Shown here in pieces: positions 52,425 to 60,356 of a stretch of 64,000 bases of DNA. Numbering within the stretch: position 1 is the stretch's first letter; each line of letters opens with the position of its first letter. Origin of the DNA: Flexivirga endophytica (GTDB lineage: Bacteria > Actinomycetota > Actinomycetes > Actinomycetales > Dermatophilaceae); NCBI RefSeq assembly GCF_014640635.1, contig NZ_BMHI01000001.1, forward strand, positions 682,001-746,000, read 5' to 3'. The position numbers and the translations under genes are program-made. The notes beneath the pieces are model-generated. The model worked only from the letters and a program-made list of their open reading frames with translations, was not told where the DNA came from and ran no database searches.

Positions 52425-52463
52425 TTCGAGAAGTTCCTCGGCCCGGGGGCCGACAAGGACTGA
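52425..52463. other. attR (39-bp copy of the ffh 3' end)
   Basis: This repeat is a perfect duplicate of 42770-42808. The chromosome resumes directly after it with the C-terminus of the next leftward gene (stop region at 52469). Confidence 0.93.
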
Positions 52464-52468
52464 CGCGC

Positions 52469-53956
52469 TCAGCCGTTCGCGCCGTCGTCGACCGCGCCCG
52501 CGTCGCGCTTGTAGCGGTCGGCGGCGACCTGCAGCGACCATGGGCCACGCGCGTGTTGAACCGATAGTTCCACAGTGACCCGTCGGCTGCGCACGCTCCA
52601 GGACGGGTCGACGGTGCTGAAGTCCACCTGAGGGATGTGCCGGTCGTACAGGGCACACCAGTCGTCAGGGTGCTGCTGCGTGTACCGGGCGATGGTGAAG
52701 GAGGCACAGCTGACCCAGGGCGCTTCACCGTTCAGCCGCACACGGAAGCGACCCGTCGTCGTGGGGGAGATGAGGCCGATGACGTCCAACTCGGTCAACC
52801 CGACACTCGCCGGAATGTCCAGTTGTCCCGTGAACGTGCCGTTCGGTCGTTCCGCCGTACCCTGCATCGTGAGCACCGTGCCCGCCGCGACCGGCGGGAT
52901 GCGATGACCGCTCCCATCCGTCTGCCGGCGGGCCTCGTCGAGCGTCTTCGGATGCCCGACCACGAAGCGCCCGGTGGCTACCGGGTAGTCGCGCCAGGGC
53001 ACCTTGCGGTAGATCGCGATCGGCCACGTGTCGTGGTTGAAGTTGCTGATCGAGACCAGGGCGGTTCCGCGGGCCGGCGTGAGGTTCGGCCCGTCGGCGT
53101 CGACGCCGCACTCGTTCTGCGAGAACGTCCCGGTGATGTCGCTGGAGACAGCGATGCTGACGGTTCGGTCGCCCGGATGGCACTCCAACGCCAGCGCTCC
53201 CGACGCGCCGACGGCGATGTCTTCGGCCGGTCCGGGCGCGACGTCGTGGATCGCGACCAGCTTGTAGCCCTGGGTGTATGCCGGGAAGTGTGTCCCGTGG
53301 GTGTGGTTGAGCCCTTCCGGAGAGCGCAGCCAGTCGTTGTGCCAGCTCTGCGTGATGACCAGCGATGCGATCGTGAGCACGATGACCACGAACACGGCGA
53401 CATACACCCACCACGGGCGCCTCGGCGGTGGCGGCACCGCGTGCACGTCGGCGAGCGTCGTAGTGGCACTCGGCGATGCCGCCAGATCGCCGAAAGCCTC
53501 TAGGAGAGAACGTAACTCGCCTGAATGTGGTGAGGCGCCAGGGAGTTCGTCATACGGGATGGACTGCAAGGTCGCAGCGGTGGCACGCGAGGACAGCTGC
53601 AGCTCGCGCGCGGTCTCACGGTCGTCGTAGTTGTCGACCACCTGCAGTAGCAGGACCGCACGCTGCCTCGGTGAGAGCCGCGCGAGCACCCGGAACTCGC
53701 TCGGCAGCTGAGAGACGTCGGTGATCTCGCTGGGGGCGTCGAGCCGGGCCGCGATGCGGGCCATCCGCAACCGTGCGGCCGTCCCGGCCTGCGCCATCTC
53801 GACGCGCTCACGGCGCATGTCCGCCAGCACGGCGATGACGAGTTGCTCGGCGGGCTGCTGCGCTGCGGTCAGCTGGTAGGCGTCGTGGTGCAGGTCCTGA
53901 GTCCGGGCAGCGATGAACTCCTCGAGCTGCTCGTCCGGGTGGTCTCGCCCCCACAT
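52469..53956 (-). CDS. sigma-factor-like domains fused to a membrane segment and extracellular domain (paralogue 1)
   Basis: This 495-residue protein starts like a SigE-family ECF sigma factor. Residues about 8-70 resemble region 2 (LEEFIAARTQDLHHDAYQL) and 88-135 resemble region 4 (LSPRQRAVLLLQVVDNYDDR, then TARELQLSSRA). One membrane segment follows (about 182-202, WWVYVAVFVVIVLTIASLVI). The roughly 290-residue C-terminus would be extracellular, with Cys pairs and a Trp-rich start. Region 2 lacks the usual acidic and aromatic promoter-melting residues. TACGCT lies 6 nt before ATG 53956. It is about 40 percent similar by eye to the next gene. Confidence 0.75.
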   Translation of the reverse strand: MWGRDHPDEQLEEFIAARTQDLHHDAYQLTAAQQPAEQLVIAVLADMRRERVEMAQAGTAARLRMARIAARLDAPSEITDVSQLPSEFRVLARLSPRQRAVLLLQVVDNYDDRETARELQLSSRATAATLQSIPYDELPGASPHSGELRSLLEAFGDLAASPSATTTLADVHAVPPPPRRPWWVYVAVFVVIVLTIASLVITQSWHNDWLRSPEGLNHTHGTHFPAYTQGYKLVAIHDVAPGPAEDIAVGASGALALECHPGDRTVSIAVSSDITGTFSQNECGVDADGPNLTPARGTALVSISNFNHDTWPIAIYRKVPWRDYPVATGRFVVGHPKTLDEARRQTDGSGHRIPPVAAGTVLTMQGTAERPNGTFTGQLDIPASVGLTELDVIGLISPTTTGRFRVRLNGEAPWVSCASFTIARYTQQHPDDWCALYDRHIPQVDFSTVDPSWSVRSRRVTVELSVQHARGPWSLQVAADRYKRDAGAVDDGANG

Positions 53957-53991
53957 GTCGTCAGCGTATGACGGGGAAGTGCCGCGTGGGC

Positions 53992-55443
53992 TCAGTCCGG
54001 CGATCCGGCGCCGATCCCGTAGGTGCCGGCGACGACCTGCAGCGTCCACGGGCCGCGGGCGTCCTTGACGACGATCTGGACCTGGACGGTGTCGGACGCG
54101 CCGGGCAGGTCTTGCAGGTAAGTGATCTGCGGAACCCGATGGTCGAGCAGGGAGCACCCCAGGAGGTGGTCGGTGCTCGGTGGCCGTGGCTGACCGCAAC
54201 TGGTGGTCGGCGGCAAGTCGTCGATGCGCACCCGGAACCGGCCGGTCGTCGTGGGGGACAGCAGACCGACCGCATTGACCTGCGGTAGGTCCGACTCGGC
54301 CGGTGGCAGTCGGAGCGTCCCGGTGAACGTCCCGTTGTGATGGGCAGCGGTGCCATGCAGTGTCAACACGGGGCGTTCACCTGCTGCCGACGGTGCCTTG
54401 CCCCCATGTGCCTCCTTGCGGGCATCGGTGAGCGTGAGGTTGTGCTGGACATCGAAATCCGTTGTGGCTACCGGATATTCGCTGCACGGTATCTTCGTGT
54501 AGACCGCGATCGGATATGCGTGGCGTCGCGTGCCGAGGACGATGGCAGACGCTCTGCCTTCGACGCGCGTGAGTCGGGCCGGGAGGTCGGAATCGAGGCA
54601 CGAGTCGCCTTCGTAGCCGTCCGATCCCTCGCTCTGGACGGACAGTCGCACACTCGGCTCGATCACGTCGCAGGGGAGCGCGACCGCGCCTTCCTTGCCG
54701 GTCGTGACGTTCTGGGCGATGCCGGGCACGGCCTCGCGCACTGTCACCAACTTGTAGCCGTCGATGTAGGTCGGGAAGTGCGTGCCATGCGCGTCGTTGA
54801 GCCCATCGGGTGTCCGTAGCCAATCCTTGTGCCATCCCTGCGTGACGACGACCGTCGTGACCGTCAGGGCGACCACGACGAGCGCGGCGACATACGTCCA
54901 CCAGGGCCGCCGGGCACTCTCCTTGGCGCGTGCGCTGCCGGCGAGCGTCGCTGCCGGGTCGGGCCAGGTGGCCCGATCGGCGAAATCGACCAGTGCGGTG
55001 CGGCACTGGTCGCTGTCGATGGCTATGCCGAGGATGCGTCCGGCCTCCGCCTCCGCGGTGGCGACGGCGCCGGTGGAGATGCCGAGCTCCCGTGCGGTGG
55101 AGCGCTCGTCATACCGGTCGAGGATGCGCAGCATGAGCACTGCGCGCTGGCGTGGCGGCATACCGGCGATCGTGGCGTGCTGCTGATCGGCCGGTGAGCC
55201 GCCGTCGCCGGCATTGCTCGGCTCGGTCGCCGTTGCAGCACGGCGAGCCATGTGGTGACGAGCCACCGTGCCCGCCTGTCCGAGCGGAGTGCGGTCGCGG
55301 CGCAGGCGTTCCACCGTCACCTGGACCAACCGCTCGGCGCGCTCCTGGTCAGCGGTGAGCAGGTATGCCGCGCGATGCAACTCGGCTGTTCGGGCGGACA
55401 CGAACTCCGCAAGCTGACTTCCGTTCGATCCTGGCCCCCGCAC
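53992..55443 (-). CDS. sigma-factor-like domains fused to a membrane segment and extracellular domain (paralogue 2)
   Basis: This 483-residue protein has the same layout. Region 2-like is residues 10-70 (LAEFVSARTAELHRAAYLLT). Region 4-like is about 95-140 (MPPRQRAVLMLRILDRYDER, then STARELGISTGAV). The membrane segment is about 181-201. The extracellular part shares GWHKDWLRTPDGLN, GTHFPTY, GYKLV, NGTFTG and SPTTTGRFRVR with paralogue 1. The GTG 55443 start has the same TACGCT-N6 promoter as paralogue 1. Extracellular signal sensing by a tethered sigma-like protein is an inference. Confidence 0.75.
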   Translation of the reverse strand: MRGPGSNGSQLAEFVSARTAELHRAAYLLTADQERAERLVQVTVERLRRDRTPLGQAGTVARHHMARRAATATEPSNAGDGGSPADQQHATIAGMPPRQRAVLMLRILDRYDERSTARELGISTGAVATAEAEAGRILGIAIDSDQCRTALVDFADRATWPDPAATLAGSARAKESARRPWWTYVAALVVVALTVTTVVVTQGWHKDWLRTPDGLNDAHGTHFPTYIDGYKLVTVREAVPGIAQNVTTGKEGAVALPCDVIEPSVRLSVQSEGSDGYEGDSCLDSDLPARLTRVEGRASAIVLGTRRHAYPIAVYTKIPCSEYPVATTDFDVQHNLTLTDARKEAHGGKAPSAAGERPVLTLHGTAAHHNGTFTGTLRLPPAESDLPQVNAVGLLSPTTTGRFRVRIDDLPPTTSCGQPRPPSTDHLLGCSLLDHRVPQITYLQDLPGASDTVQVQIVVKDARGPWTLQVVAGTYGIGAGSPD

Positions 55444-55652
55444 GTCGACAGCGTATGCCGGAACGGCGCTCCACGGCCCGAGTTCACAGAGACGGCTTCA
55501 GCGTCCGCGGAACCGTCCGCCGGTGATCGTGCGTCTATCGGAGGACCTTGCGGATCGGTGCGACAGGGCGGGTGGTTCCTGCACCGAGACGACACGACCA
55601 ACGACGTTGTGCAGCGAATTGCGCTGTGCTGTGGACCGATTCAGGGGAACAC

Positions 55653-56705
55653 GTGAAGAAGCTGGTTGGCCTGGCCGCGGCAGGGGTGTGTGGCGCTGCA
55701 GTGATCGCCGGCGGTATGACGCTCGGTCCGACACCGGCGCACGCCGTGAGCAACTGTCATGCGTATGGCGCGACGACCGCGGCTGCGAACCGTGCGATCG
55801 TTGCTGCCTGTCGGGAGGTGCACAAGGGAACGCCGTACTCCTGGGGAGGCGGGCACCACGCGATGCCGGGTCCGTCGACCGGCGCCGTCCAGCATGAGCG
55901 TGGTGCGCACTTCGACGACCGGAACACGGTCGGCCTCGATTGCTCGGGGCTGGTGCGTTGGGCGTGGTACCGAGCCACCGGAACGGATATCGGGTCGGGC
56001 GGCACGTGGACGATGTCCGAGGAGCTGACCACGCACGGCTTCACGCGGACCGGCGACACGATGCCGACCCGCCCGGGTGACGTGATCGTCTATCCCGGCC
56101 ACACCGCGATCTATCTCGGGCAAGGTTTGGTCGTGCAGGCCGCGAACCATGCGATGGGCCTCAATGTCGCAGGCCTCGCCAGCGAGCCCGCCACTGTGAC
56201 AGGGGTGTTCCGCCATGTCGCCGGCCCGACGCCGAAGCCGGAACCGGAGCCGCGAAGTTCGGAGCCACCGTCGAAACCGGACCCGGCGCCGACGAACGCA
56301 CCGAAGCCCAGAACCAAAACCGCCCCGAAACGGACGGCCAAGCCGGCACCGACTCCGAAGCAGACGCACAAGTCCGCGAAGAAACCCACGAAGTCTCCGA
56401 AACCCAAGTCCGCACGGACGAAACCGCAGAAGGCCGGCGCGGTCCACCAGAACGTCCGGGCCGACGCACCGACATACTTCGCGCCGGTCGCGTGGCACGA
56501 GGTCGGCGTGCTGCATCAGGGCAAGCACCGCTTCGACTGTCAGGTCCTGGCCGTCGGGCACTCGTATCGTGGGAAGCAGAGCAACTGGTGGCTCAAGACC
56601 GATGACACCTCAGGCAACCACAACGTCTGGATCAGCGCTGCATACCTCAGCGGTGGCGCCGACGGTGCCCGAGTCCGGGGCGTACCCCTGTGCACGCCTC
56701 ACTAA
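55653..56705 (+). CDS. NlpC/P60 (C40) cell-wall peptidase with basic linker and C-terminal domain
   Basis: This 350-residue secreted protein has a signal peptide (residues 1-31, ending TPAHA). The NlpC/P60 domain has catalytic Cys97 in LDCSGLVRW and His150 in YPGHTAIYLG. Residues about 190-280 form a Lys/Pro-rich linker that could bind the cell wall. A C-terminal domain of about 70 residues (YFAPVAWHEVGVLHQG to YLSGG) has two Cys. It should cleave peptidoglycan peptides. GTG 55653 is the start that yields the signal peptide. Confidence 0.88.
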   Translation: MKKLVGLAAAGVCGAAVIAGGMTLGPTPAHAVSNCHAYGATTAAANRAIVAACREVHKGTPYSWGGGHHAMPGPSTGAVQHERGAHFDDRNTVGLDCSGLVRWAWYRATGTDIGSGGTWTMSEELTTHGFTRTGDTMPTRPGDVIVYPGHTAIYLGQGLVVQAANHAMGLNVAGLASEPATVTGVFRHVAGPTPKPEPEPRSSEPPSKPDPAPTNAPKPRTKTAPKRTAKPAPTPKQTHKSAKKPTKSPKPKSARTKPQKAGAVHQNVRADAPTYFAPVAWHEVGVLHQGKHRFDCQVLAVGHSYRGKQSNWWLKTDDTSGNHNVWISAAYLSGGADGARVRGVPLCTPH

Positions 56706-56802
56706 GTGGACGCGAATAATGCCCGACCCGCGACCACGGGGTATGCCGCACGCGCCCCGTAGGTGCGTCCGATCACCGCGACTGTGCGGCTAGGGTCGAC
56801 GT

Positions 56803-57900
56803 ATGGCGATCGACTCACCCGTGCTGCATGTGACCGGCCGTGTCCTGGTCGGGCCCGACGACGTTCGTGACGAGCTCTGGGTGGTCGACGGCCGGATCAG
56901 TTGGTCGGCGCCGCGGTCGACCGAGAACGTCCAGACGGTGCAGGGTTACGTGCTGCCGGGGCTGGTGGACGCGCACTGCCACGTCGGCCTCGAGGCGCAC
57001 GGCGGTGTCGACAAGGAGACGACCGAGCAGCACGCGCTGCGCAACCGTGCGGCCGGTGCGCTGCTGCTGCGGGACGCCGGCTCACCGGTCGACACGCATT
57101 GGATCGACGACCGCGACGACCTGCCGCGCATCATCCGAGCGGGCCGGCACATCGCCCGCACGAAGCGCTACATCCGCAACTTCGCCCACGAGATCGAGCC
57201 CGAGGACCTCGTCGCCTACGTGCGGCAGGAGGCGCGACGAGGCGACGGCTGGGTGAAGCTCGTCGGCGACTGGATCGATCGTGACCGCGGCGACCTGTCA
57301 CCGTGCTGGCCGCGAGAGGCGCTCAAGGCGGCCATCGACGTCGCACATGAGGAGGGTGCTCGAGTGACCGCGCACTGCTTCGGCGAGGAGTCGCTGCTGG
57401 ACTTCGCGGCGGCTGGCACCGACTGCATCGAGCATGCGACCGGTCTGCTACCCGAGTCGATCGACCTCTTTGCCCGACAAGGCATTTCGATCGTGCCGAC
57501 GCTGGTCAACATCGAGAACTTCCCGAAGTTCGCCGAGGCGGGGGAGGTGAAGTTCCCGTCATACGGCGTGCACATGCGCGACCTCTACGCCCGGCGCTTC
57601 GACACCATCGCCGCGGCGCACGAGGCCGGTGTGCCGATCTGGGTCGGCACCGACGCCGGGGGTCAGCTGCCGCACGGCCTGGCAGCCGCGGAGGTCACCG
57701 AGCTGACGCGCGCCGGGATGACGAACCTCGAGGCGATCAGCGCCGCGACCTGGGGTGCCCGGGAATGGCTCGGACGTCCCGGACTCGACGAGGGTGAGAG
57801 CGCCGACTTCGTGGTCTATCAGAGCGATCCACGCGAGGACGTCGGGGTGCTCGCCGATCCGCAGCACATCGTGCTGCGCGGCCGGCGGGTCAGCGCCTGA
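56803..57900 (+). CDS. amidohydrolase (imidazolonepropionase/prolidase-like)
   Basis: This 365-residue metal-dependent hydrolase has GLVDAHCHVG (first metal His pair), WVKLVGDWI with the Lys that may be carboxylated, AHCFGEE, IEHATG, and GTDAGG with the catalytic Asp. It is cytoplasmic; the substrate is unknown, cyclic dipeptides or imides being typical. It is the gene that commonly follows ffh in related genomes, so its distance here reflects the satellite and the genes next to it. TAGGGT-N6-ATG suggests a leaderless transcript. Confidence 0.85.
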   Translation: MAIDSPVLHVTGRVLVGPDDVRDELWVVDGRISWSAPRSTENVQTVQGYVLPGLVDAHCHVGLEAHGGVDKETTEQHALRNRAAGALLLRDAGSPVDTHWIDDRDDLPRIIRAGRHIARTKRYIRNFAHEIEPEDLVAYVRQEARRGDGWVKLVGDWIDRDRGDLSPCWPREALKAAIDVAHEEGARVTAHCFGEESLLDFAAAGTDCIEHATGLLPESIDLFARQGISIVPTLVNIENFPKFAEAGEVKFPSYGVHMRDLYARRFDTIAAAHEAGVPIWVGTDAGGQLPHGLAAAEVTELTRAGMTNLEAISAATWGAREWLGRPGLDEGESADFVVYQSDPREDVGVLADPQHIVLRGRRVSA

Positions 57901-57943
57901 CCGTGAGCGCCCCACGACCCGCCGGTTCTGCAAGGATGTTCGC

Positions 57944-59113
57944 GTGAGCTGGCGCCTACCTCCGTTGCGATCGTCCGGCCGACGGGTCTGGGTGCACACA
58001 GTGCGCACGGAGGACGTGGCGTCATACCGCTCGGCAGTGCAGCTGTCCGCGTCCCGGATCGGCGTGTGGAACCCCGTCAATCCCGACGACATCAACTGGC
58101 ACCTCGAGCGACAGAGCGAAGAGCACCGGACGTTCCTCATCCACGCGGCGGACCCCGAAGGCAGTCACGGCATCGTCGGGAAAGTCAACGTCACCAACGT
58201 TGTTCGCGGCCGGTTCCAGAGTGGCGTGCTCGGCTATGACGCCTACGATCCTTATGCCGGCAAGGGCCTCTTCGCCGACGGCATGCGACAGATCATCAAC
58301 CTCGCCTTCACCGCCGCGCCGCGCGGGATGGGCTTGCACCGCCTGGAAGCCAACGTGCGACCGGGCAACGCCACGTCGGCTGGCCTGTTGCGGTCGCTCG
58401 GCTTCCGACGCGAGGGGATGGTGCGCGAGATGCTGTGGCTGCCCGGCGCCGACGGATCCGCCTGGCGGGATCACGTCGTGCACGCGGTGACACGCGACGA
58501 GTGGCCCTCCCCGGCATACGCACCGCACCGTCCTCAACGAATGGCGTTGCTGGTCAACGGAATTCCCGGGTCAGGGAAGTCGACGCTGGCTCCGCGGCTG
58601 GCGGCTGAGCTCGACCTGCCGCTGTTCTCCAAGGACATGGTGAAGGAGACGATCTTCCAGCACGCCGCGCCGGAGACACGAAGTGCGCTGCAGGGGACTG
58701 GCGGTCATGGTTCGCCGCTCGGGGCCGGTGCGTCGGAGTTGTTGTGGCAGTTGCTGGCGGCCTCACCGGTCGGCGGAGTCGTGGAGAACATCTGGTGGCC
58801 CGACGACCATCAGCGTGTGATCGACGGCCTCGTGCGCGCCGGTTTCGAGCCGCGTTTCGTGCCCCATGTGTGGTGCGACCTGCCGATCGAGACGGCGCGT
58901 CGCCGGCACGAGGATCGGGTTCGCGCGGGGCAACGACACCCGGTCCACGGTGCGGACGCCAGCGTGCAGCAGGACCTCGACTGGGCATGGATCGATCGCA
59001 ACGCCAGTGCCTTCGACTTCGGGCAGCGCATCGACGTCGACACCTCACGCCCCGTCGACGCACGCACGGTCACCCGCGCGGCGTTGACCGCACGCGCAGC
59101 ATTCGCGACCTAG
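57944..59113 (+). CDS. fusion of GNAT (RimJ/RimL-like) acetyltransferase and P-loop kinase
   Basis: This 389-residue protein has residues about 10-185 as a RimJ-type acetyltransferase (GVLGYDAYDPYAGKGLFADGM, then LHRLEANVRPGNATSAGLL, LGFRREGMV). Residues about 200-385 are an ATP-binding zeta-toxin/shikimate-kinase-like domain with Walker A GIPGSGKS at 206-213, KDMVKETIF and a HEDRVRAGQRHP lid-like segment. One polypeptide could acetylate and phosphorylate the same or related targets. RBS AAGGA lies upstream of GTG 57944. Confidence 0.8.
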   Translation: MSWRLPPLRSSGRRVWVHTVRTEDVASYRSAVQLSASRIGVWNPVNPDDINWHLERQSEEHRTFLIHAADPEGSHGIVGKVNVTNVVRGRFQSGVLGYDAYDPYAGKGLFADGMRQIINLAFTAAPRGMGLHRLEANVRPGNATSAGLLRSLGFRREGMVREMLWLPGADGSAWRDHVVHAVTRDEWPSPAYAPHRPQRMALLVNGIPGSGKSTLAPRLAAELDLPLFSKDMVKETIFQHAAPETRSALQGTGGHGSPLGAGASELLWQLLAASPVGGVVENIWWPDDHQRVIDGLVRAGFEPRFVPHVWCDLPIETARRRHEDRVRAGQRHPVHGADASVQQDLDWAWIDRNASAFDFGQRIDVDTSRPVDARTVTRAALTARAAFAT

Positions 59114-59209
59114 TGCGGTGCGTGCAAAGTTGCTTTGACAGTCGCTCCGCGCCTGACCAGCAACTTTGCCCACATTCGCACCAGTCTTATTGTGATTCAC
59201 TGCACTAGG
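59109..59209. repeat. triple-nested inverted repeat between convergent genes
   Basis: CCTAGTGC (59109-59116) pairs with GCACTAGG (59202-59209), GGTGCG (59117-59122) with CGCACC (59177-59182), and GCAAAGTTGCT (59124-59134) with AGCAACTTTGC (59159-59169). It includes the stop of the fusion gene and the end of the deiminase gene. It may be a bidirectional terminator; the sequence differs from the GCCGAG family. Confidence 0.7.
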
Positions 59210-60227
59210 CCGGGGCGACGGGTTGCTGCTGGGTGATGCAGTGGATGCCACCGCCACGCGCGAAGAGCGGGCGAGCATCGACGGTCACCACCCTGCGACC
59301 CGGGTATGCCTCCGCGAGCACCGACACGGCCTCGGCGTCGTGCGCGTCGCCGAACGAACACGCGATGACGCCGTCGTTGACGACCAGGTGGTTGAGATAG
59401 CTGTAGTCGACCGGACCCTCGTCGTCCTCCAGCACGGCCGGCGCGGGCAACTTGCGGATGTCCCAGGCGCGCCCGGCCGCATCGGTCGTCCTGGCGAGGG
59501 CGGCCTCGATCTGTTGCATGACAGCGTGATCCGGATGGTCGGGGTTGCGCTGGTCGTGCAGCAACAGCACTCCGGGGGCGGGGATGGCGGCGACGATGTC
59601 GACGTGCCCGCGGGTGCCGAAGCGCTGTGAGTCGCGGGTGAGGCCGCGCGGCAACCAGACCGCGTGCGTCGCCCCGATGGTGCGTGCCACCTCGGCTTCG
59701 ATGTCGGCCTTGCTGGCCTCCGGGTTGCGACCAGCATCGAGCTGGACGGTCTCGGTCAGCAGCACGGTGCCCTCACCGTCGACGTGAAAACCGCCGCCCT
59801 CGTTGACGATCGACGACTTGATCCGAGGGACGCCCGCCTGCTCCAGCACGTATGACGCAACCTTCGCGTCGTGGTCCCAGGTGGCCCAGTCCTGTGCGCC
59901 CCAGCCGTTGAACGTCCAGTCGACACCGGCGAGAGCTCCGTCGTCATACACGAACGTCGGTCCGATGTCGCGCATCCACGCGTCGTCCAGAGGTGTCTGC
60001 ATGATCTCGATGTCGGCCGACAGGTAGCGACGGGCGATGTCGATCTCCGTCGGGTCGACCACCATCGTCACAGGCTCGAACTCGAGCGCGGCATGCGCCA
60101 CCGCAGCCCACGTCGACCGTGCCTCGTCGGCCTCGGCCGCGGTGTCGCCGAGCGTGTAGCCCTGGGACGGGAACGCCATCCAGATGCGGTCCTGAGGTGC
60201 GGTCTCACTCGGCATACGCGGGTTCAT
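59205..60227 (-). CDS. agmatine deiminase family protein
   Basis: This 340-residue pentein-fold enzyme converts agmatine to N-carbamoylputrescine, or has a related guanidine deiminase activity. The marks are DDAWMRDIGPTFV, NEGGGFHVDGEG, GHVDIVAA and the C-terminal GGGIHCIT with the catalytic Cys. The start is uncertain: ATG 60227, ATG 60245 or ATG 60215 all precede the conserved part. No putrescine pathway genes are nearby. Confidence 0.88.
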   Translation of the reverse strand: MNPRMPSETAPQDRIWMAFPSQGYTLGDTAAEADEARSTWAAVAHAALEFEPVTMVVDPTEIDIARRYLSADIEIMQTPLDDAWMRDIGPTFVYDDGALAGVDWTFNGWGAQDWATWDHDAKVASYVLEQAGVPRIKSSIVNEGGGFHVDGEGTVLLTETVQLDAGRNPEASKADIEAEVARTIGATHAVWLPRGLTRDSQRFGTRGHVDIVAAIPAPGVLLLHDQRNPDHPDHAVMQQIEAALARTTDAAGRAWDIRKLPAPAVLEDDEGPVDYSYLNHLVVNDGVIACSFGDAHDAEAVSVLAEAYPGRRVVTVDARPLFARGGGIHCITQQQPVAPA

Positions 60228-60356
60228 CGGCCCAGAGTCCCACATCGCACGTGTCGCGCTGTCCGGTCTCCATCAATCGCGACTTGCAGAATTATGGCTG
60301 TGACTACAAACTGATAGCAACAGTCAAAAAGATGGAACTATCACAAAGGGGATGAG

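Larger units (their letters stand above)
42770..52463. mobile_element. integrated phage-satellite-like (PICI-like) element in the 3' end of ffh
   Basis: A perfect 39-bp direct repeat bounds the element (42770-42808 and 52425-52463; 9655 bp from repeat start to repeat start). Rightward genes in order are integrase, double-HTH protein, small proteins, DnaB-N/D5 helicase, zinc-ribbon peptide, WhiB, small Cys proteins, a coiled protein and terminase small subunit. A leftward block of tiny overlapping genes plus a GNAT fills the right end. There is no large terminase, portal, capsid, tail, lysin, relaxase or FtsK/TraB gene. Integrase plus AlpA-like protein plus primase/helicase plus TerS in about 10 kb is the layout of phage-inducible islands. 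The satellite role is inference. Confidence 0.8.

Noticed and set aside
42770-52463. Actinomycete integrative conjugative element or complete prophage
   Set aside because: No RepSA-type protein, FtsK/TraB-like translocase, relaxase, capsid, portal, tail or lysis gene is visible. The terminase-like small subunit and size fit a satellite better.
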